Source: Candidatus Saccharimonadota bacterium
GTDB lineage: Bacteria; Patescibacteriota; Saccharimonadia; Saccharimonadales; UBA4665
Reading direction: 5' to 3'
Assembly (NCBI GenBank): GCA_003153395.1
Contig: PLYP01000003.1
Location: 22,556-86,555 of the forward strand
Length of the DNA stretch: 64,000 nt
Shown piece by piece: positions 17,633 to 25,820 of the stretch (its first letter is position 1; each line of letters starts with the position of its first letter). The notes beneath the pieces were generated by a model, which saw only the letters and a program-made list of their open reading frames with translations, was not told the DNA's origin and made no database searches. The position numbers were made by a program, and so were the translations under genes.

Positions 17633-18205
17633 GTGATTAAAGCTGTTATTTTTGATTGTTTTGGAGTTCTAGTTGGCAAGGGGTTTGAAAATACTTATCG
17701 ATCAGCTGGGGGAGATCCTACAAGAGACAGAAATTTTATTGATAGTACCCTAAATAGTGCTAATTTAGGGCTTATTTCTGATCAAGAATTTAGAGAAGCA
17801 ATGGCTGGAAAAATAGGTATTTCCGTTAAGGATTGGAGGGTGGCAGTAGAGACAGTTGAGCTACCAAACGAGGAGCTTTTAGCATTTATAAAAAATCTTC
17901 GCCCCAAATATAAGACTGCGATTTTAAGCAATGCAAACCTAGGTGTGCTTGGTAGGAAAATAGGTGTCGAACACTTGAAGGAATGCTTTGACGAAGTAAT
18001 AGTATCTGCAGAAATCGGACTAGTTAAACCAGATCCAAAAATATATACATTTACTGCAGATAAGCTCGGTGTGGCTCCTGAAGAGTGCGTTTTCGTTGAT
18101 GATAAACAAATTTTTCTCGACGCAGCGAATAAGTTAAATATGCATGTAATTTTGTATTCTGACTTTGATAGTTTTAAAAATAATCTAAACTCAATTTTAA
18201 ACTAG
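17633..18205 (+). CDS. HAD-superfamily phosphatase (subfamily IA)
   Basis: 190 aa, GTG start. Motif I is IFDCFGVLVG, where the second catalytic Asp is replaced by Cys, as in a subset of IA/YihX-like enzymes. Motif II is AILSNAN, motif III the Lys in GLVKPDPKIYTF and motif IV VFVDDKQIFLDAA. The alpha-helical cap lies between I and II. Probably a small-molecule phosphatase; substrate unknown. The stop overlaps the convergent DciA-like gene by 4 bp. Confidence 0.9.
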   Translation: MIKAVIFDCFGVLVGKGFENTYRSAGGDPTRDRNFIDSTLNSANLGLISDQEFREAMAGKIGISVKDWRVAVETVELPNEELLAFIKNLRPKYKTAILSNANLGVLGRKIGVEHLKECFDEVIVSAEIGLVKPDPKIYTFTADKLGVAPEECVFVDDKQIFLDAANKLNMHVILYSDFDSFKNNLNSILN

Positions 18206-18441
18206 CCAGTAATACGAAAAGTTAACTTCTTTTCTATATCATATAGCTTTTTAATCTCAGGTCCTTTTAGCCGAAGTGTATTGGCAAGCGCTGCGCTTGG
18301 TACGGATAAAACTATATCTTTATCTCTAACTTGTACACCAACTTTAGTTTTATACTCGCGAAGTACATATTTCTTTATTTGTTCTATTTCAGACGGTTCG
18401 TCAAAATTCTTTTGTCTTAGAAGTGTAGATATCGAATCCAT
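18202..18441 (-). CDS. Short DciA/DUF721-like protein
   Basis: 79 aa. The C-terminal half (DIVLSVPSAALANTLRLKGPEIKKL ending in a FRITG strand) resembles the KH-like core of DciA/DUF721, the ancestral loader of the replicative helicase. The N-terminal part is a short helical stretch (MDSISTLLRQKNF). It is much shorter than typical DciA (about 140-170 aa). The frame opens at 18450, but that ATG overlaps the -10 box, so 18441 is chosen. It is divergent from mutM with only 31 bp between starts. Confidence 0.6.
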   Translation of the reverse strand: MDSISTLLRQKNFDEPSEIEQIKKYVLREYKTKVGVQVRDKDIVLSVPSAALANTLRLKGPEIKKLYDIEKKLTFRITG

Positions 18442-18448
18442 ACTACAC

Positions 18449-18454
18449 ATTATA
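18449..18454 (-). promoter_or_regulatory. -10 box of the DciA-like gene
   Basis: Consensus TATAAT on the minus strand, ending 7 nt before the ATG at 18441. Leaderless start predicted. Confidence 0.65.
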
Positions 18455-18459
18455 CTTGC

Positions 18460-18465
18460 TACAAT
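18460..18465 (+). promoter_or_regulatory. Extended -10 box of mutM
   Basis: TGC-TACAAT ending 7 nt before the ATG at 18473. It lies only 5 bp from the divergent -10 of the DciA-like gene, so the two promoters share DNA. Confidence 0.65.
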
Positions 18466-18472
18466 TAATTAA

Positions 18473-19342
18473 ATGCCGGAGTTACCTGAAGTTGAGACTA
18501 TTAAAATAGGACTCAATAAATTACTACCAACGCTGAAAATTTCATCAGTTAGTTTTGACTGGGCTAAATCTTTTCCTAACTCTGCTAATGACGTTAACCA
18601 GTTTCTTATTAATTCAAGCGTTATGTCAGTCAAAAGACGAGCTAAGGTATTACTCATAGAACTATCCTCCAACTATTCATTAGTAATACATTTGAAGATG
18701 ACTGGGCAACTTGTTTTTAGAAGCAAAGACTATAATTTTGGAGCTGGTCATCCAGGCAAGTCGCTACTTGGCCAATTACCTGATAAATCTACGCGGGTTA
18801 GTTTTAACTTCACAAACGGCAGCAAACTGTTCTTTAATGATCAGCGCAAATTTGGATGGGTTAGGTTAATTCCAACAGTTGAAGTTAAGAATTTGGATTT
18901 TTTTAAAAAAGTAGGCCCAGAACCACTAAGCGATACATTTATGTGGACTAATCTCAAAGAACGATTACAAAGAAGAAAAAGATCAAGTATAAAAGCAGCG
19001 TTATTAGATCAAAGCGTAATTGCGGGAATAGGAAATATATATGCCGATGAATCACTATGGGGCGCCAAAATTCATCCCTCTAGAATGGTTACGGACTTAA
19101 AAGATAGCGAAATTAAATCTTTGTATCAAGAACTAACTTATGTATTAAGGCTCTCGATTAAAAAGGGAGGATCTACAGATAAAAATTACTTGAATGCGGA
19201 AGGTAAAAAAGGTAGCTATCTAAGTTTTGCCAGAGTTTTTAGACGTGAGGGGTTAACCTGTCCAAGGTGTGGCACTACTATTTTGAAGATTCGAGTAGCG
19301 CAGCGCGGTACTCATATATGCCCTTATTGTCAGAAGCTATGA
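18473..19342 (+). CDS. mutM: Formamidopyrimidine-DNA glycosylase
   Basis: Base-excision repair bifunctional glycosylase/AP lyase for 8-oxoguanine and FaPy. It begins with the catalytic PELPEVETI (Pro after Met is the nucleophile, then Glu). The H2TH domain is visible (LLDQSVIAGIGNIYADESLW), as is the intercalating loop region. The C-terminal zinc finger is complete (CPRCG then CPYC). Length is 289 aa, normal. Zinc cysteines are retained, unlike in DnaG here. The stop overlaps the convergent trehalose gene by 6 bp. Confidence 0.97.
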   Translation: MPELPEVETIKIGLNKLLPTLKISSVSFDWAKSFPNSANDVNQFLINSSVMSVKRRAKVLLIELSSNYSLVIHLKMTGQLVFRSKDYNFGAGHPGKSLLGQLPDKSTRVSFNFTNGSKLFFNDQRKFGWVRLIPTVEVKNLDFFKKVGPEPLSDTFMWTNLKERLQRRKRSSIKAALLDQSVIAGIGNIYADESLWGAKIHPSRMVTDLKDSEIKSLYQELTYVLRLSIKKGGSTDKNYLNAEGKKGSYLSFARVFRREGLTCPRCGTTILKIRVAQRGTHICPYCQKL

Positions 19343-21520
19343 GGACATTCTTTTCAATAAGCTAATAACTCCTTTATACGAACCAACTCTGTATTGAGCC
19401 TGGGTAATACCTCTTCCGACTTTAATGCTGTGAGATGACAAGGGTAATATAGAAAACAGCTCTTCGTCAGTTACATCATCTCCAATTGCGATAACAAAAT
19501 CATGAGGCTTATTTAGCCAGAGCATAGCTGCGGCTCCTTTATTAACATGCGGATTCTTTATTTCTAGGACCTTATTTCCCTGAAGGAGCTCTAAGTCTTC
19601 TCTTCTAAGAATAGGCTTTAGCGCTCGCTTAATTATTACCGCATATTTCTGGGCGTGATAAGGCGAAGCTGCCCGGTAATGCCATACAAGACTATGTGGT
19701 TTAACTTCAACTCTAGATCCCGGAGTTAATGCGGAATATTTTTCTAGTGAAGGTAATAGAAGATGCTTCCACTCAGTATCACTTTTTTCAGTAGTATTCC
19801 ACTTATGTCCCACATTTTTTATGGCTGCTCCATGCTCAGCGACTAAACTTATGGGTAAACTACCAAACCAAGCTTCTAAGTCTTTGCCACTTCGGCCACT
19901 TATTAATACAATGTCGTTCTTTTTATCTTCGGCAAGATTTCTAATAAGGTTTAGCAAACTTTCAGGTGGCTCAGCTTTTTCGTAGTTTTCAGAAAATGGT
20001 ACAAGACTTCCATCATAATCTAAAAGTAATAATCGCTTGTTAGCGTTTCTATATTCTTTCAACATGCGCGTCCTAAGTCGCTGAGTTAACGTTCTAGTGA
20101 GTCTAGGTGTTTTCGGAATTGGTTGCTGAAGGGTATCTACGAAAGTCTTAGCCCAGCTTTGAACGGTATTCGTAGATATTTTTTTCCTCATTCGCTTTAA
20201 ACGATTTCTAAGTTCACGCTTTCGCATATTGATTGCCTGATTTAAGGCATTAGTTAAAGTCTCGGGATGGGAATGATCGACAATTAACGCATCGCTGAGT
20301 TCTTCGGCTGCTCCAGCAGTCTCGCTTAAAATTAATACCCCGTGGCGCTTATTAGTGGCTACGAATTCTTTAGCAGCCAAATTCATTCCATCTCTAAGCG
20401 GAGCAATAAAGGCTACATCTGCTATTTGAAATAGCGCACTGACATTTTCAAAGGGAAGAGGCTCGTTTATATAATCTACTGGTAGCCATCCATCTTCACC
20501 GTAATTTTCGTTAATTTGGGCAGCAATCGTAACTAGCTTCTTACTGAGATCTTGGTAAGCTTTAATATCTGTCCGAGAAGGCGCTGCCACCATTACTAGA
20601 ACTACTTTCTTTCGTTGTTTGGGATATTGCTCCAAAAATCTGTCGTATGCCCTCAGTCTTTCTACAAGGCCTTTAGTAGGATCTAGTCTATCAATACTTA
20701 CTATAACTTTTAGTTTTTTATATTTTCTTTTGTATTCTTTAACAGCTAATCTAACAGTTGCTAATTTGCTAGCTTCAGCATATTTTTCGTAATCAATACC
20801 CATTGGAAACTCTGAAATACGAGCGACATGATTGTTCATAATGATTTGGCTGTTTATTACTTCGCCTAAGCCGGCAAGAGCTATACTTTTACTAAAGTTC
20901 TCTACAAACGAAGAAGTATGAAAACCAATTAAATCCGATGATAACATTCCCGAAAGTATTTTCCTTGAAGTATCTAATTTAGCAAATCGTTTTGGCGAAG
21001 GAAAAGGGATGTGCAGAAAAAGTCCTACATTAATATCTTTATGTTCAGATTTTAATATTTCTGGCAGCAGCAGAAGTTGATAATCGTGAACCCAAATTTG
21101 ACTCTTATCTTCAGCTGTATGAAGCACGGTTTCTGCAAAGCGGCTATTAACTGCTTGGTAAGAATTCCACCACTCTTTAACTTGCTCCTCATTAAATTTT
21201 TTACCAGGAAGATCGTGAAATAATGGCCAGAGCACGGAGTTACTGTAACCATTGTAGAAATTTTCAACTTGTTTTTTACTCAGGAAAACAGGTATGTAAC
21301 CTTGATTTCCTAATACTTGAGTTATATTTTCCTTGTCGACGCTACTAAGATCATCACTAGCAATTCCTGGCCACCCGATCCATAAACTATTGTGCCGGTT
21401 ACTGACATATGACGACAACCCAGTCGCAATTCCTCCAAGGCTTGGAGAAAAGATTAGCTGGCCCTTTTCCTTTTTGATACTTATGGGCAGTCGATTTGAA
21501 ACTATAATTACCTGAGCCAT
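19337..21520 (-). CDS. otsAB: Fused trehalose-6-phosphate synthase / phosphatase
   Basis: 727 aa two-domain enzyme. Residues 1-470 form a GT20 synthase: VSNRLPISIKK start, LGGIATGLSSY loop, WVHDYQLLLLP, DRLDPTKGLVERL and LRDGMNLAAKEFVA. About 490-727 is a HAD-type phosphatase: LLLDYDGSLVPF (motif I), LISGRSGKDLEAW, VAEHGAAIK and IAIGDDVTDEELF (motif IV). It would convert UDP- or other NDP-glucose plus glucose-6-P to trehalose through trehalose-6-P in one polypeptide, giving a compatible solute. Fused enzymes are known in eukaryotes and some bacteria. It is divergent from holA. Confidence 0.96.
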   Translation of the reverse strand: MAQVIIVSNRLPISIKKEKGQLIFSPSLGGIATGLSSYVSNRHNSLWIGWPGIASDDLSSVDKENITQVLGNQGYIPVFLSKKQVENFYNGYSNSVLWPLFHDLPGKKFNEEQVKEWWNSYQAVNSRFAETVLHTAEDKSQIWVHDYQLLLLPEILKSEHKDINVGLFLHIPFPSPKRFAKLDTSRKILSGMLSSDLIGFHTSSFVENFSKSIALAGLGEVINSQIIMNNHVARISEFPMGIDYEKYAEASKLATVRLAVKEYKRKYKKLKVIVSIDRLDPTKGLVERLRAYDRFLEQYPKQRKKVVLVMVAAPSRTDIKAYQDLSKKLVTIAAQINENYGEDGWLPVDYINEPLPFENVSALFQIADVAFIAPLRDGMNLAAKEFVATNKRHGVLILSETAGAAEELSDALIVDHSHPETLTNALNQAINMRKRELRNRLKRMRKKISTNTVQSWAKTFVDTLQQPIPKTPRLTRTLTQRLRTRMLKEYRNANKRLLLLDYDGSLVPFSENYEKAEPPESLLNLIRNLAEDKKNDIVLISGRSGKDLEAWFGSLPISLVAEHGAAIKNVGHKWNTTEKSDTEWKHLLLPSLEKYSALTPGSRVEVKPHSLVWHYRAASPYHAQKYAVIIKRALKPILRREDLELLQGNKVLEIKNPHVNKGAAAMLWLNKPHDFVIAIGDDVTDEELFSILPLSSHSIKVGRGITQAQYRVGSYKGVISLLKRMSS

Positions 21521-21571
21521 GTAAGTTTACGTAGGATAACAGATTATTGATTGAAACGAAGTATCAATTGT

Positions 21572-21577
21572 TACAAT
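21572..21577 (+). promoter_or_regulatory. Extended -10 box of holA
   Basis: TGT-TACAAT ending 7 nt before the ATG at 21585; a TTGAAA lies at 21551-21556 (15-bp spacer). Confidence 0.6.
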
Positions 21578-21584
21578 AACTTAT

Positions 21585-22505
21585 ATGATACTTACATTAG
21601 TTGGCAACAATAGCTATTCCTTGGGCAATGATTTAAAGTCAGCGGCAAATGATTTTATTGAAAAGTACGGTGATTTATCTATCGAACAATTTGAAGAACA
21701 TGAACTTAACCTTGATAGATTAAAAGAGTCATTATTAAGCCCACCATTCTTATCAGGAAAGAAATTGCTCATACTAAGACAATTGAGTAAAAATAAGGAA
21801 TTTAATGAGAGCTTTGAGCAAATTTTTAATCAAATTCCTGATTCTACAGATGTAATACTATTAGAGCCTAAATTAGATAAGAGACTCAAAATCTATAAGT
21901 TATTAAATCGTAAAACAGATTTTCGTATTTACCCGGAACTGAGCGAAAACGAACTAAAGCTTTGGCTAGTGAGTGAAACGAAAGAACGAGGAGGTAATAT
22001 AAATAGTAATGATGCCCAGTATTTAATTAGTAGAATTGGTCTTAACCAGCAGCTAATATCTAATGAATTAGACAAACTACTTCTTTACGACAACAATATT
22101 ACACATTCGACCATTGAATTACTTACAGAGTCGACTCCGCAAAGTACTATTTTTCAATTACTGGAAGCCGCATTTAACGGAAAAGTTAAGGATGTATTTA
22201 GTATTTATAGTGAGCAAAGATCCCTTAAAATTGAACCACAAAACATTATAGGTATGTTAACTTGGCAACTTAATATATTAGCCTTAATAAAAACTGCTGG
22301 AGAAAGAAGTCTAAGTCTGGTTGCAAGTGAAGCAAAACTTAACCCTTATGTATTAAGCAAAAGCCAGGTAATTGCCCGAAGACTTACATTAAATCAAATA
22401 AAACAATCGGTGTTTGAAATTCTCAAGCTAGACGTACTGAGTAAATCCGTAAATGTAGATGTAGATGAGGCGCTCAAGAACTACTTACTTGAGCTGGCCT
22501 ATTAA
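21585..22505 (+). CDS. holA: DNA polymerase III delta subunit
   Basis: Clamp-loader delta subunit that opens the beta ring (306 aa). Features: N-terminal LVGNNSYSLGNDLKSA; QFEEHELNLDRLKESLLSPPFLSGKKLLIL, the typical delta segment that selects the damaged P-loop-like region; the helical lid (NSNDAQYLISRIGLNQQLISNELDKLLLY split by a sensor-type loop); and the C-terminal collar domain (NIIGMLTWQLNILALIK). It belongs with dnaG, polA and ssb among the replication genes here. Confidence 0.93.
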   Translation: MILTLVGNNSYSLGNDLKSAANDFIEKYGDLSIEQFEEHELNLDRLKESLLSPPFLSGKKLLILRQLSKNKEFNESFEQIFNQIPDSTDVILLEPKLDKRLKIYKLLNRKTDFRIYPELSENELKLWLVSETKERGGNINSNDAQYLISRIGLNQQLISNELDKLLLYDNNITHSTIELLTESTPQSTIFQLLEAAFNGKVKDVFSIYSEQRSLKIEPQNIIGMLTWQLNILALIKTAGERSLSLVASEAKLNPYVLSKSQVIARRLTLNQIKQSVFEILKLDVLSKSVNVDVDEALKNYLLELAY

Positions 22506-22510
22506 ATAGT

Positions 22511-22819
22511 CTATTTTTTCTTAGCAGGAGCTTTTTTAGCGGCCGAAGGTTTTTTTGGAGCCGTCTTTGTATGCTTTACGCCTGAGGATTTGGCTTTGGC
22601 TGAAGCTCGACTCTTTAGGCGGGCTGCCTTATTCTTATGAATGACACCCTTTTTAAGCGCTTTATCTACTTCGCTATAAACTTTGCTATGGCTTTTAGAT
22701 GACGGAGATTTTGCAAAAGTCTTTAGCGCTCCTCTAAGACTTCTCTTAGTTTTACTATTTAATATAGTAGCTTTAGTAGCTACACGAACTCTTTTTTTAG
22801 CGGATTTAATTATTGGCAT
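22511..22819 (-). CDS. rpsT: 30S ribosomal protein S20, extended tail
   Basis: Primary 16S rRNA-binding protein. It starts MPIIKSAKKRVRVATKATI and has the S20 core RGALKTFAK...KALKKGVIHKNKAARLKSR. The C-terminal 25 residues form an added Lys/Ala/Pro-rich tail (APKKPSAAKKAPAKKK). Length is 102 aa versus about 87 usual. The frame opens at TTG 22822, but the ATG at 22819 with AAGGAA 7 nt upstream is the start. Convergent with holA, 5 bp apart. Confidence 0.94.
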   Translation of the reverse strand: MPIIKSAKKRVRVATKATILNSKTKRSLRGALKTFAKSPSSKSHSKVYSEVDKALKKGVIHKNKAARLKSRASAKAKSSGVKHTKTAPKKPSAAKKAPAKKK

Positions 22820-22980
22820 CAACTGTTCCTTAGATCATTAATTTATTCTTGAATCGATTGAAGTTCAAGCTGTGACTATATCAGATACGGATAGGGGTTG
22901 TAAAGCAAAAGCATTTATGGTAATCTTGATATTAAGAAATAAGTCTAAAACAAAAACTCTAAATAAAAGTAAAAAATCTT

Positions 22981-24588
22981 ATGGATAGTGCCAAACAACA
23001 GCTGGTAGAAAAGCTAAACACTGCCAATAATGTTCTAGTTACTGTTAGCCAAAATCCTTCTGTAGATCAATTAGCTGCTTTGCTAGGACTAGCACTACTT
23101 ATGAATAAGCAGGGCAAACATTGCGCTGCAGTGTTTAGCGGACAGATACCTTCAACTATAGAATTTCTTAAACCTGAAGAAATGATCGAGACAACTACAG
23201 ATAGTTTAAGAGATTTTATAATTGCGCTTGATAAAAGCAAGGCAGATAAGTTGCGATACAAAGTCGAAGATAATGTTGTGCGCATCTTTATCACACCTTA
23301 TAGAAGTTCTATTAGCCAAGATGATCTTGAATTTACTCAGGGAGACTTCAACGTAGATGTCGTTATTGGACTAGGAGTTGTTTCTCAAGAAGATTTAGAC
23401 CAGGCAATTACCTCACATGGCCGCATACTACATGATGCCGTACTTGCTACTGTAAATGTAGCTAGTGAAGGCGGATTGGGATCAATTAATTGGTACGAAC
23501 CTGGGGCAAGTAGTCTCAGTGAACTTATTGCCGAACTAGCACAGGCCCTTGGAGATAATCTACTTGATGAACAAATTGCTACAGCCTTACTAACAGGAAT
23601 TGTTGCGGAAACGGAACGATTTAGTAATGATAAGACTTCTTCTCAGACAATGAGCATGAGCTCAGTTCTTATGGCAGCTGGCGCTAATCAACAGTTAATT
23701 GCTACAAAGTTAGAAGAACAAGAGAATCAGCCAAATGTAAAACTATCTGACGGTACCGACGCCAATGGAACAGATGTGCAAAACGATGACGGAACTTTGC
23801 AAATAAATCATACGGAGGAGCAAGAACCTAAACAGGGTGAAAAACCTGAAGATGATGATATAGAATTACCAGAACCATCCCCGGAAGTAGTGGATACACC
23901 TGAAGCACCGGAACCAGCTGACCAATCAGGTCCACCAGCAGGATTCAGTAATGGCCCTAAACTTGTGACAGAACCACCTTCGTTAGGTGGAACATTGACT
24001 GCCAATTCCAGTCAAAATGATATAGAGCCAATTACAGATCCGTTTAGTATGCCACAGGTAGAATCGCCTAAGATGTTAAACCATAAGCCTGAAAACGTGC
24101 TTCCTACTGATACACCATCCGCTGCAAATGTGGAAACTCCAGATATACCTATTCCGACTCCACCTTCGCCAGCTCTTCCAGCAGTAGATTCATTTACGCC
24201 ACCCCCACCAACTTGGACTTCTCCTCCTGAACCAGATGCTTCAGATTCCGAATCTTCTGATCAAGAAGAGGAAATAGAAACGTCAGAATTACATATAGAT
24301 GAAGATGGAACACTGACGCAACTTGAAGAAGCAGTCCATAGTCCTCACTTAGAAAATGAAGAAAAAAATAATACTAATGCCGACAGCGCTAGGGCTGAAG
24401 TAGATAAAGCGCTTAACGCAACATCGGCTACCGATCCCCAACCACCCTTGGATTCATTAAATGCTCAACCATTAGGTCCTGAACTTCATGACGATCAATC
24501 TGCAGATAAAGGTGGGTTACCAGACGCTCCACCAGTACCACCCCCTATTCCCGTAGAATTACAAAATCCACCAAGCCAGCAACAGTAA
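22981..24588 (+). CDS. DHH-like domain protein with long acidic/proline-rich tail
   Basis: 535 aa. Residues 1-235 resemble the DHH phosphoesterase fold of NrnA-type enzymes, but the metal motifs are not conserved. The HPDGD motif is NPSVD (residues 25-29), the central Asp strand is VVIGLGV and the DHH site reads LHDAVLATVN. A phosphodiesterase activity is therefore unlikely. Residues about 240-535 are low-complexity, rich in Pro, Glu, Asp and Ser, with runs such as PPPPTW, and are probably disordered. No membrane segment. It is 9 bp upstream of truB and likely co-transcribed. Function unknown. Confidence 0.72.
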   Translation: MDSAKQQLVEKLNTANNVLVTVSQNPSVDQLAALLGLALLMNKQGKHCAAVFSGQIPSTIEFLKPEEMIETTTDSLRDFIIALDKSKADKLRYKVEDNVVRIFITPYRSSISQDDLEFTQGDFNVDVVIGLGVVSQEDLDQAITSHGRILHDAVLATVNVASEGGLGSINWYEPGASSLSELIAELAQALGDNLLDEQIATALLTGIVAETERFSNDKTSSQTMSMSSVLMAAGANQQLIATKLEEQENQPNVKLSDGTDANGTDVQNDDGTLQINHTEEQEPKQGEKPEDDDIELPEPSPEVVDTPEAPEPADQSGPPAGFSNGPKLVTEPPSLGGTLTANSSQNDIEPITDPFSMPQVESPKMLNHKPENVLPTDTPSAANVETPDIPIPTPPSPALPAVDSFTPPPPTWTSPPEPDASDSESSDQEEEIETSELHIDEDGTLTQLEEAVHSPHLENEEKNNTNADSARAEVDKALNATSATDPQPPLDSLNAQPLGPELHDDQSADKGGLPDAPPVPPPIPVELQNPPSQQQ

Positions 24589-24597
24589 ATATACGCT

Positions 24598-25287
24598 GTG
24601 CAAGGGACTTTACTAATAAATAAGCCTGTAGGATGGACAAGCTTCGACGTCGTTAATTACATTAGACGAATAGTTTCAGGTTTAGAAAATAAGAAGCCAA
24701 AGAGTATTAAGGTCGGACACGCCGGTACCCTTGATCCTTTTGCAACTGGGCTATTAATTATCTTAGTAGGTAAAGAATATACCAAAAGGGCTAGTGAATT
24801 CTCAGGCCTGGATAAAGTATATGAAATAGTAATGAGACTAGGTGAGACTAGTGCAACTGGCGACACAGAAGGCAATTTAACGTTTGTATCAGATTTGCAA
24901 CCCAAAGAAAATGAACTAAGCGAAACTCTAGATAAATTTAAGGGAGAAATATATCAAACGCCACCAAATTTTTCGGCAATAAAAATTAACGGCCAAAGAG
25001 CATATAAACTAGCTCGTGCAGGTAAGGAATTTAAGATTGAACCTCGAAAAATTACCATTCATGATATTAAGCTAAAGAAATATAACTACCCGGAGGCAGG
25101 AATAATAGCGGATGTATCATCAGGCACTTATATTAGAAGCTTAGTTGAGGATATTGGCGATAGTCTAGGCACGGGAGCATATACGACTGAACTAAACAGG
25201 ATCAGTATTGGACGCTTTAATCTCAAAGACTCGCAGTTACCCGAACAATTAAGAGCCGATACCATAAGGCAGTTTATTCAAAGCTAG
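24598..25287 (+). CDS. truB: tRNA pseudouridine-55 synthase
   Basis: Makes psi55 in the T-loop of tRNAs. 229 aa, GTG start. It opens with GTLLINKPVGWTSFDVV and has the catalytic Asp motif KVGHAGTLDPFATGLL (Asp about residue 46), then KVYEIVMRLGETSATGDTEG and PPNFSAIKINGQRAYKLAR. A C-terminal PUA domain is short or missing, as in compact TruB forms. Confidence 0.96.
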   Translation: MQGTLLINKPVGWTSFDVVNYIRRIVSGLENKKPKSIKVGHAGTLDPFATGLLIILVGKEYTKRASEFSGLDKVYEIVMRLGETSATGDTEGNLTFVSDLQPKENELSETLDKFKGEIYQTPPNFSAIKINGQRAYKLARAGKEFKIEPRKITIHDIKLKKYNYPEAGIIADVSSGTYIRSLVEDIGDSLGTGAYTTELNRISIGRFNLKDSQLPEQLRADTIRQFIQS

Positions 25288-25326
25288 ATGCCATTTTGTT
25301 CCGAATACATTATTCAATTAATCATC

Positions 25327-25355
25327 TTGCTAAAGTGTCGTTCATCTGTTAAAAT
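25327..25355 (+). promoter_or_regulatory. Sigma-70 promoter of rpsO
   Basis: -35 TTGCTA, 17-bp spacer and extended -10 TGT-TAAAAT, ending 8 nt before the ATG at 25364. Leaderless start predicted. Confidence 0.65.
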
Positions 25356-25363
25356 ACTTGTAC

Positions 25364-25630
25364 ATGATTACAACTGAGAAAAAAGCGGCTGCCATAAAAA
25401 GCACGCAGGTTCATAAAGATGATACTGGTGGTTCTAGTGCTCAGGTAGCAATTCTCACAGATAGAATTAAAGAGCTTACCGAACACTTAAAAGTAAATAA
25501 GCATGACTTCATGGCTAGGAGAGGTTTATTACAAATGGTTGGCAAACGAAGGCGTTTGCTACGTTATATTGCAAAAAGGAACAGCCAACAATATTTAGAT
25601 TTAATCCAAAAGCTTGGTATTAGACGCTAA
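25364..25630 (+). CDS. rpsO: 30S ribosomal protein S15
   Basis: 88 aa, the normal S15 length. Recognisable core: DTGGSSAQVAILTDRI, HDFMARRGLLQMVGKRRRLL and the C-terminal LIQKLGIRR. The frame opens at a TTG (25358) close to the -10, so the ATG at 25364 is chosen. rpsO followed by pnp is the classical bacterial order; here a 190-bp spacer separates them. Confidence 0.97.
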   Translation: MITTEKKAAAIKSTQVHKDDTGGSSAQVAILTDRIKELTEHLKVNKHDFMARRGLLQMVGKRRRLLRYIAKRNSQQYLDLIQKLGIRR

Positions 25631-25820
25631 AGTTGATGCTCAGACCATTGCCCTTGAATATTCGAGGCCATAAGCTTGTGCACATTAAGACCAGGATAAA
25701 CGTCTCCTCGTCAGAGCAACAGATATATTGGACTCAATTACATTGATAGCACAAGCGGATCCATATATTTGAACTCTGTATGAGGAGCGCCTATAAACCA
25801 GGCAAACGAAAGGAAACCCT
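25631..25820 (+). other. rpsO-pnp intergenic leader (no gene seen)
   Basis: 190 bp without an ORF. It ends with GAAAGGAAA, the pnp ribosome-binding site. I see no confident promoter or strong terminator. A self-complementary patch (CTTGAATATTCGAG) lies near 25652. In other bacteria pnp leaders are targets for autoregulated RNase cleavage, but no such structure can be claimed by eye. Confidence 0.35.

Noticed and set aside
23808..24005. Minus-strand ORF inside the DHH-like gene
   Set aside because: Mirror of the low-complexity Pro/Glu-rich tail; composition explains the open frame.
25631..25820. Riboswitch or RNase III-type hairpin in the pnp leader
   Set aside because: No strong stem or known motif visible by eye.
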